A DNA stretch of 64,000 nt from Peptoniphilus duerdenii ATCC BAA-1640 (GTDB lineage Bacteria > Bacillota > Clostridia > Tissierellales > Peptoniphilaceae), in the NCBI RefSeq assembly GCF_000146345.1, contig NZ_GL397071.1:466499-530498 (forward strand), written 5' to 3'. The notes below the pieces were generated by a model, which was not told the DNA's origin, ran no database searches, and saw only the letters and a list, made by a program, of their open reading frames with translations. Within the stretch, counting starts at the first letter, position 1. Each line of letters opens with the position of its first letter. The position numbers and the translations under genes are program-made. Positions 16,239-24,249 of this stretch are shown here, piece by piece.

Positions 16239-16667
16239 ATGAACGCAAAAGAATATTTAAAACAAGCTTTTTATTTAGACAAAAGAATTAACAGTAAGCT
16301 GGAGCAAGTTGAAAGTTTAAATGCACTAGCAACAAAAGCTACATCGACCTTATCGGATATGCCTAAGAGTCCTAATCAAGGCTCATCTAAACTTGAAGAT
16401 ACTATCGTAAAGATTGTAGATCTCCAAGAAGAGATTAATAGAGATATAGATAAACTTGTAGATTTGAAAGCAGAGATGGTTGGAACAATCAAACAGATTC
16501 AAAATAAAGAACTTCAAGTTATCCTTGAAAAAAGATATCTTTGCTTTGAGACTTGGGAGAAGATAGCAGTTGATATGAATTACGATATTAGACATATTCA
16601 TAGACTTCACAATCTGGGGTTAAAAGAAACTTCAAAGCTAATCAAACCTTGTCATGAAATGTCATAG
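16239..16667 (+). CDS. DUF1492 phage regulator
   Basis: A 142-residue DUF1492-type protein. The N-terminus AKEYLKQAFYLDKRINSKLEQVESL and centre KIVDLQEEINRDIDKLVDLKAEM are the family's long helices; the C-terminus (RYLCFETWEKIAVDMNYDIRHIHRLHN) is a sigma-region-4-like HTH. Such proteins precede the terminase genes in many Firmicutes phages and are presumed late-transcription regulators. The flanking phased TGTCA repeats are a natural candidate for its binding site. Start ATG follows TGGAGGT. Confidence 0.85.
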   Translation: MNAKEYLKQAFYLDKRINSKLEQVESLNALATKATSTLSDMPKSPNQGSSKLEDTIVKIVDLQEEINRDIDKLVDLKAEMVGTIKQIQNKELQVILEKRYLCFETWEKIAVDMNYDIRHIHRLHNLGLKETSKLIKPCHEMS

Positions 16668-16677
16668 AATGTCACTA
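16651..16677 (+). repeat. Downstream copy of direct repeat, three phased TGTCA motifs
   Basis: TGTCATGAAA, TGTCATAGAA and TGTCACTATG follow each other, so TGTCA recurs every 10 bp three times. Bases 16658-16677 are identical to 16144-16163. The first motif overlaps the last codons of the DUF1492 gene. Confidence 0.65.
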
Positions 16678-16720
16678 TGGAGTTGTAGTATTATTAAAAT
16701 AGCAAAAGAATAATTAAAAG

Positions 16721-16753
16721 AGCCTTGGAGATTTAATCTTCGAGGCTTTCTTT
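16721..16753 (+). terminator. Rho-independent terminator before the HNH gene
   Basis: AGCCTTGGAGAT pairs with ATCTTCGAGGCT around a three-base loop, followed by TTTCTTT. It closes the early/middle transcription unit ahead of the packaging genes. Confidence 0.7.
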
Positions 16754-16766
16754 ATGGAGTGATAAA

Positions 16767-17135
16767 GTGCCAAGAAAACCTAAGAGACCATGTTCTTATC
16801 CAGGTTGTCCAGAGTTAGTTGATGGACGATTCTGCAAAGAACATGAGAAAGAATACAACAGAAACTATGAAAAATATAAACGAGATCCTAAAACTCATAA
16901 GCGATATGGAAAAGCATGGAGAGTTATTAGAAAAAGATATGTAGCAGAGCACCCACTCTGTGAGATGTGTTTAAAAGAAAATAAAATGACGAAGGTAGAG
17001 GAAGTACATCACATACTTCCTCTTTCTCGTGGTGGAACTAATGATGAAGACAATCTTATGAGTCTTTGTAAGTCTTGTCACTCAAAGATTCATGCAAAGA
17101 GTGGAGATAGATTCAATAATAAAAACGAGAGATAG
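16767..17135 (+). CDS. Phage HNH endonuclease
   Basis: A 122-residue HNH nuclease with two zinc-binding pairs: C8/C14-type cysteines at the N-terminus, then CEMC near residue 70, and CKSCH near residue 110. The catalytic motif is EEVHHILPLSRGGTNDEDNL. GTG start at 16767 with GGAGTGA upstream. In HK97-like phages this nuclease lies directly before the small terminase gene and is needed for efficient DNA packaging, cutting at cos together with terminase. The same order here supports that role. Confidence 0.9.
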   Translation: MPRKPKRPCSYPGCPELVDGRFCKEHEKEYNRNYEKYKRDPKTHKRYGKAWRVIRKRYVAEHPLCEMCLKENKMTKVEEVHHILPLSRGGTNDEDNLMSLCKSCHSKIHAKSGDRFNNKNER

Positions 17136-17161
17136 GATTTTCTATCTCTCGTTTAATGGAA

Positions 17162-17428
17162 TTAATAGCTAAGAGTACCACAGTCATGGTTACCCCATCC
17201 CTCCTTGATAGCTTTTCCAATAAGAAAATTAATATCAGCAATGGATGGAATTCTAGCTTGACCCCTTGCAGCTTGAAGAGTACCATCTGGGCGTTTCCAA
17301 ATAAACCTGTATCCGTTTTCTTCGTTTCCATCCCCATATTCATATCGAACATATTGGAAACAAAGATTCCAACTGTCAGCTTCACCAATTTGTGTCTCAT
17401 TTAAAACAACCACTCTTGTTTGACTCAT
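17162..17428 (-). CDS. Antisense-oriented small phage protein (moron-like)
   Basis: An 88-residue protein on the opposite strand to all its neighbours. ATG at 17428 has a perfect AAGGAGGT site, and a consensus promoter lies upstream. The sequence (WNLCFQYVRYEYGDG; GYRFIWKRPDGTLQAARGQARIP) is mixed alpha/beta without a catalytic motif that I recognise. Independent promoter and reversed orientation between HNH and terminase suggest expression from the lysogen. Function unknown. Confidence 0.75.
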   Translation of the reverse strand: MSQTRVVVLNETQIGEADSWNLCFQYVRYEYGDGNEENGYRFIWKRPDGTLQAARGQARIPSIADINFLIGKAIKEGWGNHDCGTLSY

Positions 17429-17440
17429 AATGACCTCCTT

Positions 17441-17498
17441 ATAAGTATCTAATTAGTATCTGATAAGAATAGTATAATATATTTTTATAAAGAGTCAA
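17441..17498 (-). promoter_or_regulatory. Sigma-70 promoter and repeated operator for the antisense gene
   Basis: Minus-strand -35 TTGACT (17493-17498), 16 bp spacer, -10 TATACT (17471-17476). Downstream, AGATACT (AGTATCT on the plus strand, 17444-17450 and 17455-17461) is directly repeated 11 bp apart between the -10 box and the ribosome site, a possible repressor site. Confidence 0.65.
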
Positions 17499-17642
17499 TA
17501 AAAATTTTATATTTTTTTTCGTGGGGAGGGGGAGTCTTATTCTCTACGACTGAATCCCATACCAACGGTGCCGCCCTCTCACGCACAAAAAAACGGGTTC
17601 AAAGGACCTATTAAAGAAAATAATAAACTAGGAGGTGATACT

Positions 17643-18215
17643 ATCGCTAAGGACGGAACATATAGAGGTGGAAGAAGAGTAAAAGCAGGAGGGAAACCAC
17701 AGCCTGCTGCTGAAAAAATAGAAAAAGGTAAAAAAGTAGAAATACTAATGAATGATATTCCAACATTCACTCCAGAAGAAATAGATGCAGTTGACTTGCC
17801 AGACGGTGCAGTTCTTGATGGGACAGATATGCCAGCACCTAGTGACTATCTATCTGCAAAGCAAAAGAATGGAATACCACTTGGTGCTGATGAAATATAT
17901 AAAGAGACTTGGGGTTGGTTAAAACAAAGAAACTGTGAAAATTTAGTAAATCCAAGACTATTAGAGTCTTACTCCCAGGCTTTTGCAAGATATATTCAAT
18001 GTGAAGAGGCAATCAGTCAATTTGGACTACTGGGAAAGCATCCTACTACAGGAGGAGTTATTGCATCTCCTTTTGTACAGATGTCTAGTCAGTTTCAAAA
18101 GACAGCCAACCTTTTATGGTATGAGATTTATGACATAGTTAAAGAAAACTGCACAGAAGTTTATGAAGACTATGGGGAAGATATGATGGAAAAATTACTA
18201 AGGCAAAGGAGGTAA
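17643..18215 (+). CDS. P27-family terminase small subunit
   Basis: The conserved protein begins AKDGTYRGGRRVKAGGKPQP and continues with NDIPTFTPEEIDAVDLPDG and the helical core WGWLKQRNCENLVNPRLLESYSQ, all typical of P27-type small terminases that recognise packaging sites. A longer reading frame starts at 17568, but an AGGAGGTGAT site at 17630-17639 sits seven bases before ATC at 17643, exactly where the family's usual MAKDG starts. I therefore place the start at a rare ATC codon (190 residues), with the 17568 ATG as the alternative. The large subunit follows after several accessory genes. Confidence 0.8.
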   Translation: MAKDGTYRGGRRVKAGGKPQPAAEKIEKGKKVEILMNDIPTFTPEEIDAVDLPDGAVLDGTDMPAPSDYLSAKQKNGIPLGADEIYKETWGWLKQRNCENLVNPRLLESYSQAFARYIQCEEAISQFGLLGKHPTTGGVIASPFVQMSSQFQKTANLLWYEIYDIVKENCTEVYEDYGEDMMEKLLRQRR

Positions 18216-18220
18216 TTGTA

Positions 18221-18997
18221 TTGTTTGAAAAAGTAAATCCAAGGCATCCAGATAAAATAGCAGATTGTATCGCTGGTGCAATTGTAGATTTAGCATATAA
18301 AGAAAATGAAAATCCTAAAATAGCAGTTGAAGTTTTGCTGGGGCATGGAAATTGTCATGTAATTATTGAAACAGATTGTAATCTAAATAAAAAAGAAATT
18401 GCAACATCAATAAAGAGGATAGCTGGAGATGTCATAGCAGATATTAAAATAGTAGAACAGGATATTCACCTATCAAATAATCAAAAAGAAAAGATAAGAT
18501 GTGGTGACAATGGAATCTTTAAGGGAGTACCTACTTCAGATGAAGAAAAGAAACTATCTTTAATTGCTCGTGAAATCTATTCTAATTATCCTTACGATGG
18601 AAAATACATTCTTGATGGAGATAAACTCATAATCTGCCAGTCAAATATATCTACAGAAATCTTAAAAGCAATTTATCCAAAAGCTATCGTAAATCCACTT
18701 GGAGATTGGACTGGAGGATTTAATGTTGATACTGGAGCGACAAATAGAAAACTCGGCTCAGACATGGGAAGAGCAGTAACGGGTGGAGGTCTTCATGGTA
18801 AAGACCTATCCAAAGCTGATGTATCAGTTAATATTTATGCCCACCTAAAGGCACAAGAGGAAAATAGAGAGATTGAATTATCCTGTGCAATCGGAGATGA
18901 AACTGTTGATGGTAGACCATATTCTGAAATTGTAGAAATTGCTAGAAACTATATTAACTCTATTGGTGGTTTTGAAGAATTTGCAAAGTGGGGCTAA
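18221..18997 (+). CDS. metK: Phage S-adenosylmethionine synthetase
   Basis: A 258-residue short MetK-type enzyme making SAM from ATP and methionine. Recognisable are the N-terminal RHPDKIADCIAGAIVD (catalytic His and Asp), CGDNGIFKG, FNVDTGATNRKLGSDMGRAVTGGGLHGKD near residue 170, and KADVSVNIYAHLKA. It is clearly shorter than the roughly 390-residue cellular enzyme, as phage versions are. TTG start with AAAGGAGG. The adjacent ParB-DNA methylase would use its product, so the pair may guarantee SAM for phage DNA methylation. Confidence 0.9.
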   Translation: MFEKVNPRHPDKIADCIAGAIVDLAYKENENPKIAVEVLLGHGNCHVIIETDCNLNKKEIATSIKRIAGDVIADIKIVEQDIHLSNNQKEKIRCGDNGIFKGVPTSDEEKKLSLIAREIYSNYPYDGKYILDGDKLIICQSNISTEILKAIYPKAIVNPLGDWTGGFNVDTGATNRKLGSDMGRAVTGGGLHGKDLSKADVSVNIYAHLKAQEENREIELSCAIGDETVDGRPYSEIVEIARNYINSIGGFEEFAKWG

Positions 18998-18998
18998 T

Positions 18999-20234
18999 AT
19001 GATTACAACCAAAGAAATGAAATTAGTTGATATTGAAAAACTTGTACCCTATGTAAATAATGCAAGGACTCATTCAGCAGACCAGATTAACAAACTACGA
19101 TCATCAATTCGAGAATTTGGCTTCATCAATCCTGTGATTATTGATAAAGACTATGGAGTTATTGCAGGCCATGGAAGAATTATGGCGGCAAAGGAAGAAG
19201 GGATAAAAGAAGTACCTTGTGTCTTTGCAGACCACCTAAACGAGGCACAAAAGAAAGCCTATATCTTAGCTGATAACAGAATGGCTCTTGATGCTGGTTG
19301 GGATGAAGAACTATTAAGGGTAGAAATTGAATCCCTAGAAGATTATGGTTTTAATGTAGAACTTACTGGGTTTTCACCAGATGAACTATCTAATATTTTT
19401 GACCTTGGAAATGATACAGAAGATGACGGTTTTGATGTAGACAAGGAATTAGAAAAACCTACTTTTTCAAAAGCTGGAGATATATGGACATTAGGCAAGC
19501 ACAAACTTATTTGTGGAGATTCTACAGATGAGATTACTTACGAAAAATTGATGGGAGAATCAAAAGCAAATCTTATCATCACAGACCCTCCATACAATGT
19601 AAACTATGAAGGATCAGCTGGAAAAATTAAAAATGACAATATGGAGCAAGGTAAATTTTACGAATTTTTACTAAGCTCCTTTTTAAATATGGAAAAGTTT
19701 CTCGCAGATGATGGTTCGATATATGTTTTTCATGCTGATACAGAAGGACTTAATTTCAGAAAAGCATTTCAAGATGCTGGATTTTATTTATCTGGTACTT
19801 GTATTTGGAAGAAACAATCTCTTGTACTTGGAAGAAGTCCCTATCAATGGCAACATGAACCAATCCTTTATGGTTGGAAGAAAAAAGGAAAACACAACTG
19901 GTATACAGGAAGAAAAGAGTCTACCATTTGGGAATTTGATAAACCAAGAAAAAATGGTGACCACCCTACTATGAAACCTATCCCACTTTTATCTTATCCA
20001 ATTAAAAATTCATCAATGACAAACTCCATTGTACTTGATCCATTTGGTGGAAGTGGAAGTACATTAATAGCTTGTGAGCAAACTGATAGGATTTGTAGGA
20101 TGATAGAACTTGATGAAAAATTTGTAGATGTCATTGTAAATAGGTTTATTGAATTAGTTGGTAGTGATAAAGATGTAAGCCTATTAAGAGACGGAAAAGA
20201 GTATAAGTATGAAGATGTTATTAATCTGACTTGA
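18999..20234 (+). CDS. ParB-like nuclease domain fused to DNA methyltransferase
   Basis: A 411-residue fusion. Residues 1-110 are a ParB/sulfiredoxin-like domain (LVPYVNNARTHS; GVIAGHGRIMAAKEEG; ADNRMALDAGWD). Residues 160-400 are a beta-class amino-methyltransferase with motif IV TDPPYNVNY near residue 197 and motif I DPFGGSGSTLIA near residue 346. It would methylate adenine N6 or cytosine N4, probably to protect phage DNA from host restriction. The ATG at 18999 follows the metK stop by one base; an upstream frame from 18939 overlaps metK and is not favoured. Confidence 0.9.
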   Translation: MITTKEMKLVDIEKLVPYVNNARTHSADQINKLRSSIREFGFINPVIIDKDYGVIAGHGRIMAAKEEGIKEVPCVFADHLNEAQKKAYILADNRMALDAGWDEELLRVEIESLEDYGFNVELTGFSPDELSNIFDLGNDTEDDGFDVDKELEKPTFSKAGDIWTLGKHKLICGDSTDEITYEKLMGESKANLIITDPPYNVNYEGSAGKIKNDNMEQGKFYEFLLSSFLNMEKFLADDGSIYVFHADTEGLNFRKAFQDAGFYLSGTCIWKKQSLVLGRSPYQWQHEPILYGWKKKGKHNWYTGRKESTIWEFDKPRKNGDHPTMKPIPLLSYPIKNSSMTNSIVLDPFGGSGSTLIACEQTDRICRMIELDEKFVDVIVNRFIELVGSDKDVSLLRDGKEYKYEDVINLT

Positions 20235-20277
20235 TATAAATCAGTATTTGAGTGATATATGTATGTGAGGTGATTAG

Positions 20278-20493
20278 ATGATTTCAAGGGAAATTATACA
20301 AAAATTAAAAGAGACGTATCCAGTAGGTACAAGAGTAAAACTAATCCAAATGGAAGATGACGGGGCACCTTCAGTTGGAACCTTAGGTACAGTTTATGGA
20401 GTGGATGCCATTGGATCAATCCTAGTAAAATGGGATAATGGTTCGATGTTAAATGTAATTTTTAGGGAGGATATTATTGAAAAATCTAATTAA
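20278..20493 (+). CDS. DUF4314 phage protein
   Basis: A 71-residue DUF4314 protein: TYPVGTRVKLIQMEDDGAP, then GTLGTVYGVDAIGSILVKWDNGS. The beta-rich body looks like a small SH3/KOW-type fold. It starts behind a GTGAGGTGA site after the methylase gene. These proteins are common just before terminase genes in Firmicutes phages; the function is unknown. Confidence 0.8.
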   Translation: MISREIIQKLKETYPVGTRVKLIQMEDDGAPSVGTLGTVYGVDAIGSILVKWDNGSMLNVIFREDIIEKSN

Positions 20494-20508
20494 ATAACCA
20501 TACATTGC

Positions 20509-20537
20509 TTGACTATTCCTCTATTGTACGGGAATAT
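20509..20537 (+). promoter_or_regulatory. TTGACT-N17-GAATAT promoter-like leader, copy 1
   Basis: TTGACT at 20509-20514 and GAATAT at 20532-20537 are 17 bp apart, with conserved TTGTACGG just before GAATAT. The following GTGTACAA makes an inverted repeat with TTGTAC. The same arrangement recurs at 20968 and, in part, at 47430. It lies 30-60 bp upstream of the 20566 gene. Confidence 0.6.
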
Positions 20538-20565
20538 GTGTACAACAAAAGAGGAGGAACGAAAA

Positions 20566-20934
20566 ATGAAAAAGATTGAATTGTTAGAAAACATTAAAGA
20601 AAAAGAAGATTTCGAAGAAAATAAAATTAGCTACAGATTTTACTGGGCATACAGAGAATCCAGAAGAATAGGTAGAGACATCTTAAACTTTGATGATGTT
20701 GGATTTGAAGAAAACCACCAAGAAATCATAGAGAATCTTGAAAGATTTGAGATACAAGAATTTACAATTTCAGACCAGTCAACAGGTCTTATGAAAGGGT
20801 TAAAAAGTTTTAAAAGAAAAGGGTACTTTCCTATAGACTTAATTGAAATAGATACAGGAAGGACTAATTGGAATTTCAAAGAAAACAAAGAAGAAAAAGA
20901 ATATACACCAGCCCTCCTTTTCAAGAGAAACTAA
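20566..20934 (+). CDS. Hypothetical phage protein
   Basis: A 122-residue acidic protein (ATG 20566, GAGGAGG upstream). The reading frame is open back through the leader repeat, giving a possible N-terminal extension LYGNMCTTK shared with the next gene, but the strong ribosome site favours 20566. Features include RFYWAYRESRRIGRDILNF and a C-terminal segment EFTISDQSTGLMKGLKSFKRKGY. I do not recognise a family with confidence. Similar proteins of unknown function precede terminases in conjugative elements and phages. Confidence 0.7.
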   Translation: MKKIELLENIKEKEDFEENKISYRFYWAYRESRRIGRDILNFDDVGFEENHQEIIENLERFEIQEFTISDQSTGLMKGLKSFKRKGYFPIDLIEIDTGRTNWNFKENKEEKEYTPALLFKRN

Positions 20935-20967
20935 GAGAAAAAATAGAGAGTTAAGCAAGATATTTGC

Positions 20968-20996
20968 TTGACTTATCTCTCGTTGTACGGGAATAT
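20968..20996 (+). promoter_or_regulatory. TTGACT-N17-GAATAT promoter-like leader, copy 2
   Basis: TTGACT at 20968-20973, 17 bp spacer ending TTGTACGG, GAATAT at 20991-20996, then GTGTACAACAAAAG, identical to copy 1 over about 25 bases. It precedes the gene at 21028 as copy 1 precedes the gene at 20566. Confidence 0.6.
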
Positions 20997-21027
20997 GTGT
21001 ACAACAAAAGTAAAGGAGAGTAAAACC

Positions 21028-21315
21028 ATGAAAAAAGACCTTTTAGAAAGATTAGAAACAGAAGTCAAAGCCTGCAAAAGATACGCAGGAAGCTCAATAA
21101 AAAAATCAAAAGAGGGCAAGATTGGAGCAGCCATTAACCTTCTAGACATAGCGGGAACTGCAAAGAAATGTGCAGACCAAATTCATGAAGAACTTTGGGA
21201 GGTATCAAAAGGAAATTTAACAGATGAAGAATTTCAACTTTTTGCAGACTCAGAAACACTAGATAGAGAACTTAAGAAAGCTTACAAAGAATTAAATATA
21301 GCAAGAAAAAGATAA
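21028..21315 (+). CDS. Hypothetical helical phage protein
   Basis: A 95-residue, highly charged, all-helical protein (ATG 21028, AAAGGAGAG upstream). It contains ETEVKACKRYAGSSIKKSKEG and a central hydrophobic helix IGAAINLLDIAGTAKKCADQ. No family is recognised. Like its neighbour it is headed by a leader repeat, and it is followed by a terminator before the terminase gene, so the two leader-driven genes may form separate short transcripts. Confidence 0.65.
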   Translation: MKKDLLERLETEVKACKRYAGSSIKKSKEGKIGAAINLLDIAGTAKKCADQIHEELWEVSKGNLTDEEFQLFADSETLDRELKKAYKELNIARKR

Positions 21316-21356
21316 AAATAAAGAAAAATTAGCCAAGGCTCTTTTTCTCGTAGTGA

Positions 21357-21378
21357 ACTAGCTAAGGCTAGTATTTTT
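21357..21378 (+). terminator. Stem-loop with U-tract before terminase
   Basis: ACTAGC-TAAG-GCTAGT followed by ATTTTT. A perfect 6 bp stem with a four-base loop; a short rho-independent terminator or attenuator upstream of the large terminase gene. Confidence 0.55.
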
Positions 21379-21406
21379 ATGCTCATTTTTAGAGGAAGGA
21401 GGTCAA

Positions 21407-22996
21407 ATGAAATATAAACCAACAAAATTTATGCTACCTACATCTCACTATGATAAAAACAAAGCAGACTATGCCGTCACCTTTATAGAATGCCTAAAAC
21501 ACACAAAAGGTAGATGGGCAGGTAAAGATTTCAAGCTTATTGACTGGCAAGAAGAAATTATTAGAGACTTGTTCGGCATTGTAAAAGATACGGGATACCG
21601 ACAATTTAACACTGCCTATATTGAGATTCCAAAGAAGATGGGAAAATCTGAACTTGCAGCTGCTGTAGCACTTCTCCTTACTTGTGGTGATGGAGAAGAA
21701 AGAGCAGAAGTTTATGGATGTGCTGCCGATAGACAACAAGCAACTATAGTTTTTGATGTTGCAGCTGATATGGTAAGAATGTCTCCAGCCTTATCTAAAA
21801 GAGTAAAGATTCTAGCATCTCAAAAGAGGATGATATATAAGCCGACCAATTCTTTTTACCAAGTTTTATCTGCAGAAGCCTATTCTAAACACGGATTTAA
21901 TATTCATGGTGTGGTCTTTGATGAACTTCATACCCAGCCTAATAGAAAACTTTTTGATGTCATGACAAAAGGTTCTGGAGATGCAAGAACTCAACCATTA
22001 TATTTCCTTATAACAACTGCAGGAACTGATACCAAATCAATCTGCTACGAAACTCACCAAAAGGCAGTCGACATACTTGAAGGCAGAAAAACTGATCCAA
22101 CTTTCTATCCTGTGATTTATGGAGCAGATAGAGAAGATGATTGGACAGATGAAAAAGTATGGCATAAGGCAAATCCGTCTCTTGGAATTACAGTTCCAAT
22201 AGAAAAAGTAAGACAAGCTTGTGAATCGGCTAAGCAAAATCCAACTGAAGAAAATGCCTTTAGACAACTAAGACTTAATCAGTGGGTCAAACAAGCAATT
22301 AGATGGATGCCTATGGAAAAATGGGATTTATGTAACTTTGCTGTTAATGAAGAAGAACTAAAGGGCAGAGTTTGTTATGGTGGACTTGATCTATCATCAA
22401 CAACAGATATTACAGCCTTTGTTTTAGTCTTTCCTTCAATAGATGAAGATGATAAATATCAAATATTACCCTACTTCTGGTTGCCAGAAGATAATCTCGA
22501 CCTAAGAGTAAAAAGAGACCATGTGAACTACGACCTATGGAAAAAACAAGGCTACATTCAAACTACAGAAGGTAATGTAGTCCATTATGGTTTTATTGAA
22601 AAATTTATAGAAGACTTAGGTGAGATTTATAACATTAGAGAAATTGCATTCGACAGGTGGGGAGCAGTGCAGATGGTTCAAAACTTAGAAGGCATGGGTT
22701 TTACAGTAGTTCCCTTTGGCCAAGGATTTAAAGATATGTCTCCACCAACAAAAGAATTAATGAAACTAACTCTCGAAAGAAAAATAGCCCATGGAGGTCA
22801 TCCTGTTCTAAGGTGGATGATGGACAATATCTTTATACGAACAGACCCTGCTGGAAACATTAAGGCAGATAAAGAAAAATCTACAGAAAAGATAGATGGA
22901 GTTATTGCTACAATAATGGCACTTGATAGGGCTATAAGATGTGGTAATGACACAAGTGAATCTGTTTATGATGATAGGGGGTTAATTGTATTTTAG
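21407..22996 (+). CDS. Terminase large subunit
   Basis: A 529-residue packaging ATPase/nuclease of the Terminase_1 (HK97/P27-associated) type. The ATPase Walker A-like motif is IPKKMGKSELAA near residue 70; Walker B with catalytic Glu is GVVFDELHTQ near residue 170. The nuclease domain has GGLDLSSTTDITAF near residue 325, a conserved EIAFDRWGA near residue 415, and a final KIDGVIATIMALDRA. It packages phage DNA into proheads with the small subunit. AAGGAGGT precedes the start. Confidence 0.95.
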   Translation: MKYKPTKFMLPTSHYDKNKADYAVTFIECLKHTKGRWAGKDFKLIDWQEEIIRDLFGIVKDTGYRQFNTAYIEIPKKMGKSELAAAVALLLTCGDGEERAEVYGCAADRQQATIVFDVAADMVRMSPALSKRVKILASQKRMIYKPTNSFYQVLSAEAYSKHGFNIHGVVFDELHTQPNRKLFDVMTKGSGDARTQPLYFLITTAGTDTKSICYETHQKAVDILEGRKTDPTFYPVIYGADREDDWTDEKVWHKANPSLGITVPIEKVRQACESAKQNPTEENAFRQLRLNQWVKQAIRWMPMEKWDLCNFAVNEEELKGRVCYGGLDLSSTTDITAFVLVFPSIDEDDKYQILPYFWLPEDNLDLRVKRDHVNYDLWKKQGYIQTTEGNVVHYGFIEKFIEDLGEIYNIREIAFDRWGAVQMVQNLEGMGFTVVPFGQGFKDMSPPTKELMKLTLERKIAHGGHPVLRWMMDNIFIRTDPAGNIKADKEKSTEKIDGVIATIMALDRAIRCGNDTSESVYDDRGLIVF

Positions 22997-23007
22997 GAGG
23001 TGGTAGT

Positions 23008-24249
23008 ATAAACATCTTAAATTTAATATTCAAGTCGAGAGACAAACCTAAAGACGGGGAGAGAATATCTTCATCGTCTTTTTTATTTGGAAGGACAACA
23101 GCAGGAAGAAATGTCAACGAATTTACTGCTATGCAAATGACAGCAGTTTATTCATGCGTGAGGGTTCTTGCTGAAACCTTAGCAGGACTTCCTCTACATT
23201 TATATAAAAGAGGGAATTCAAACTCAAAGGAAAAAGCAGAAGACCACACCATATATTTTCTCTTACATGATGAACCAAATAATGAGATGACATCATTTGT
23301 ATTTAGAGAAACATTAATGACTCATCTTTTATTGTGGGGCAATGCTTACGCTCAGGTAATTCGTAATGGAAGAAATGAGGTCATTGGACTTTACCCTCTA
23401 ATGCCAAACAAGATGACTGTAATGAGAAGTGAGGAAGGAGAAATTTTCTATAAATACAATCACAAATCAGAAGAGGTTTATCTTTTAAAAGAAGATGTTC
23501 TTCACATACCTGGACTTGGTTTTGACGGTCTTATTGGATACTCACCAATTACAATGGCCAAGAATGCTATTGGCATGGCTATGGCTTGTGAAGATTACGG
23601 AGCGTCATTCTTCCAAAATGGAGCACAGCCAGGTGGAGTTTTAGAACATCCAGGTATTATTAAAGACCCAGAAAGAGTTAGAGCGTCGTGGAATGCAGCC
23701 TTTCAGGGGCCTAAGAACGCCAACAAAGTGGCTGTACTTGAAGAAGGGATGAAATACCAACCGATAGCCATTGCGCCAAGTGAAGCCCAATTTTTGGAAA
23801 CAAGAAAGTTTCAGTTAAATGAGATAGCAAGAATATTCAGAATACCACCTCATATGATTGGTGACTTGGAGAAGTCATCATTTTCAAATATAGAACAGCA
23901 GTCGCTTGAATTTGTTAAATACACTCTTGACCCTTGGATTGTTCGTTGGGAGCAATCCTTGGAAAGAGCACTACTAACAAAAAAAGAAAAAGAATCCTAC
24001 TTTATTAAATTTAACCTTGATGGACTTCTAAGGGGAGACTATGAATCAAGAATGAATGGATATGCTGTAGGAAGACAAAATGGCTGGATGAGTGCAAATG
24101 ACATAAGAGAATTAGAAAACCTAGATAGGATATCAGCTGAAGAAGGTGGTGACTTATACCTTGTAAATGGAAATATGCTACCGCTTGATAAAGCAGGTAG
24201 TTTTTATCAGCAGAAAGGAGAAGAGATAAGTCCAAATGAAGAACAATAA
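23008..24249 (+). CDS. HK97-type phage portal protein, probable ATA start
   Basis: Portal protein, dodecameric channel at the capsid vertex. The first ATG in frame is at 23131, but family members carry about 40 more residues. The frame upstream encodes NILNLIFKSRDKPKDG and FLFGRTTAGRNVNEF, a recognisable portal N-terminus. A GGAGGTGG site at 22996-23003 precedes ATA at 23008, so I place the start at this rare codon (413 residues). Core motifs include TAVYSCVRVLAETLAGLPLHLY and SSFSNIEQQSLEFVKYTLDPW. The gene overlaps the relic ORF at 24236. Confidence 0.85.
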   Translation: MNILNLIFKSRDKPKDGERISSSSFLFGRTTAGRNVNEFTAMQMTAVYSCVRVLAETLAGLPLHLYKRGNSNSKEKAEDHTIYFLLHDEPNNEMTSFVFRETLMTHLLLWGNAYAQVIRNGRNEVIGLYPLMPNKMTVMRSEEGEIFYKYNHKSEEVYLLKEDVLHIPGLGFDGLIGYSPITMAKNAIGMAMACEDYGASFFQNGAQPGGVLEHPGIIKDPERVRASWNAAFQGPKNANKVAVLEEGMKYQPIAIAPSEAQFLETRKFQLNEIARIFRIPPHMIGDLEKSSFSNIEQQSLEFVKYTLDPWIVRWEQSLERALLTKKEKESYFIKFNLDGLLRGDYESRMNGYAVGRQNGWMSANDIRELENLDRISAEEGGDLYLVNGNMLPLDKAGSFYQQKGEEISPNEEQ

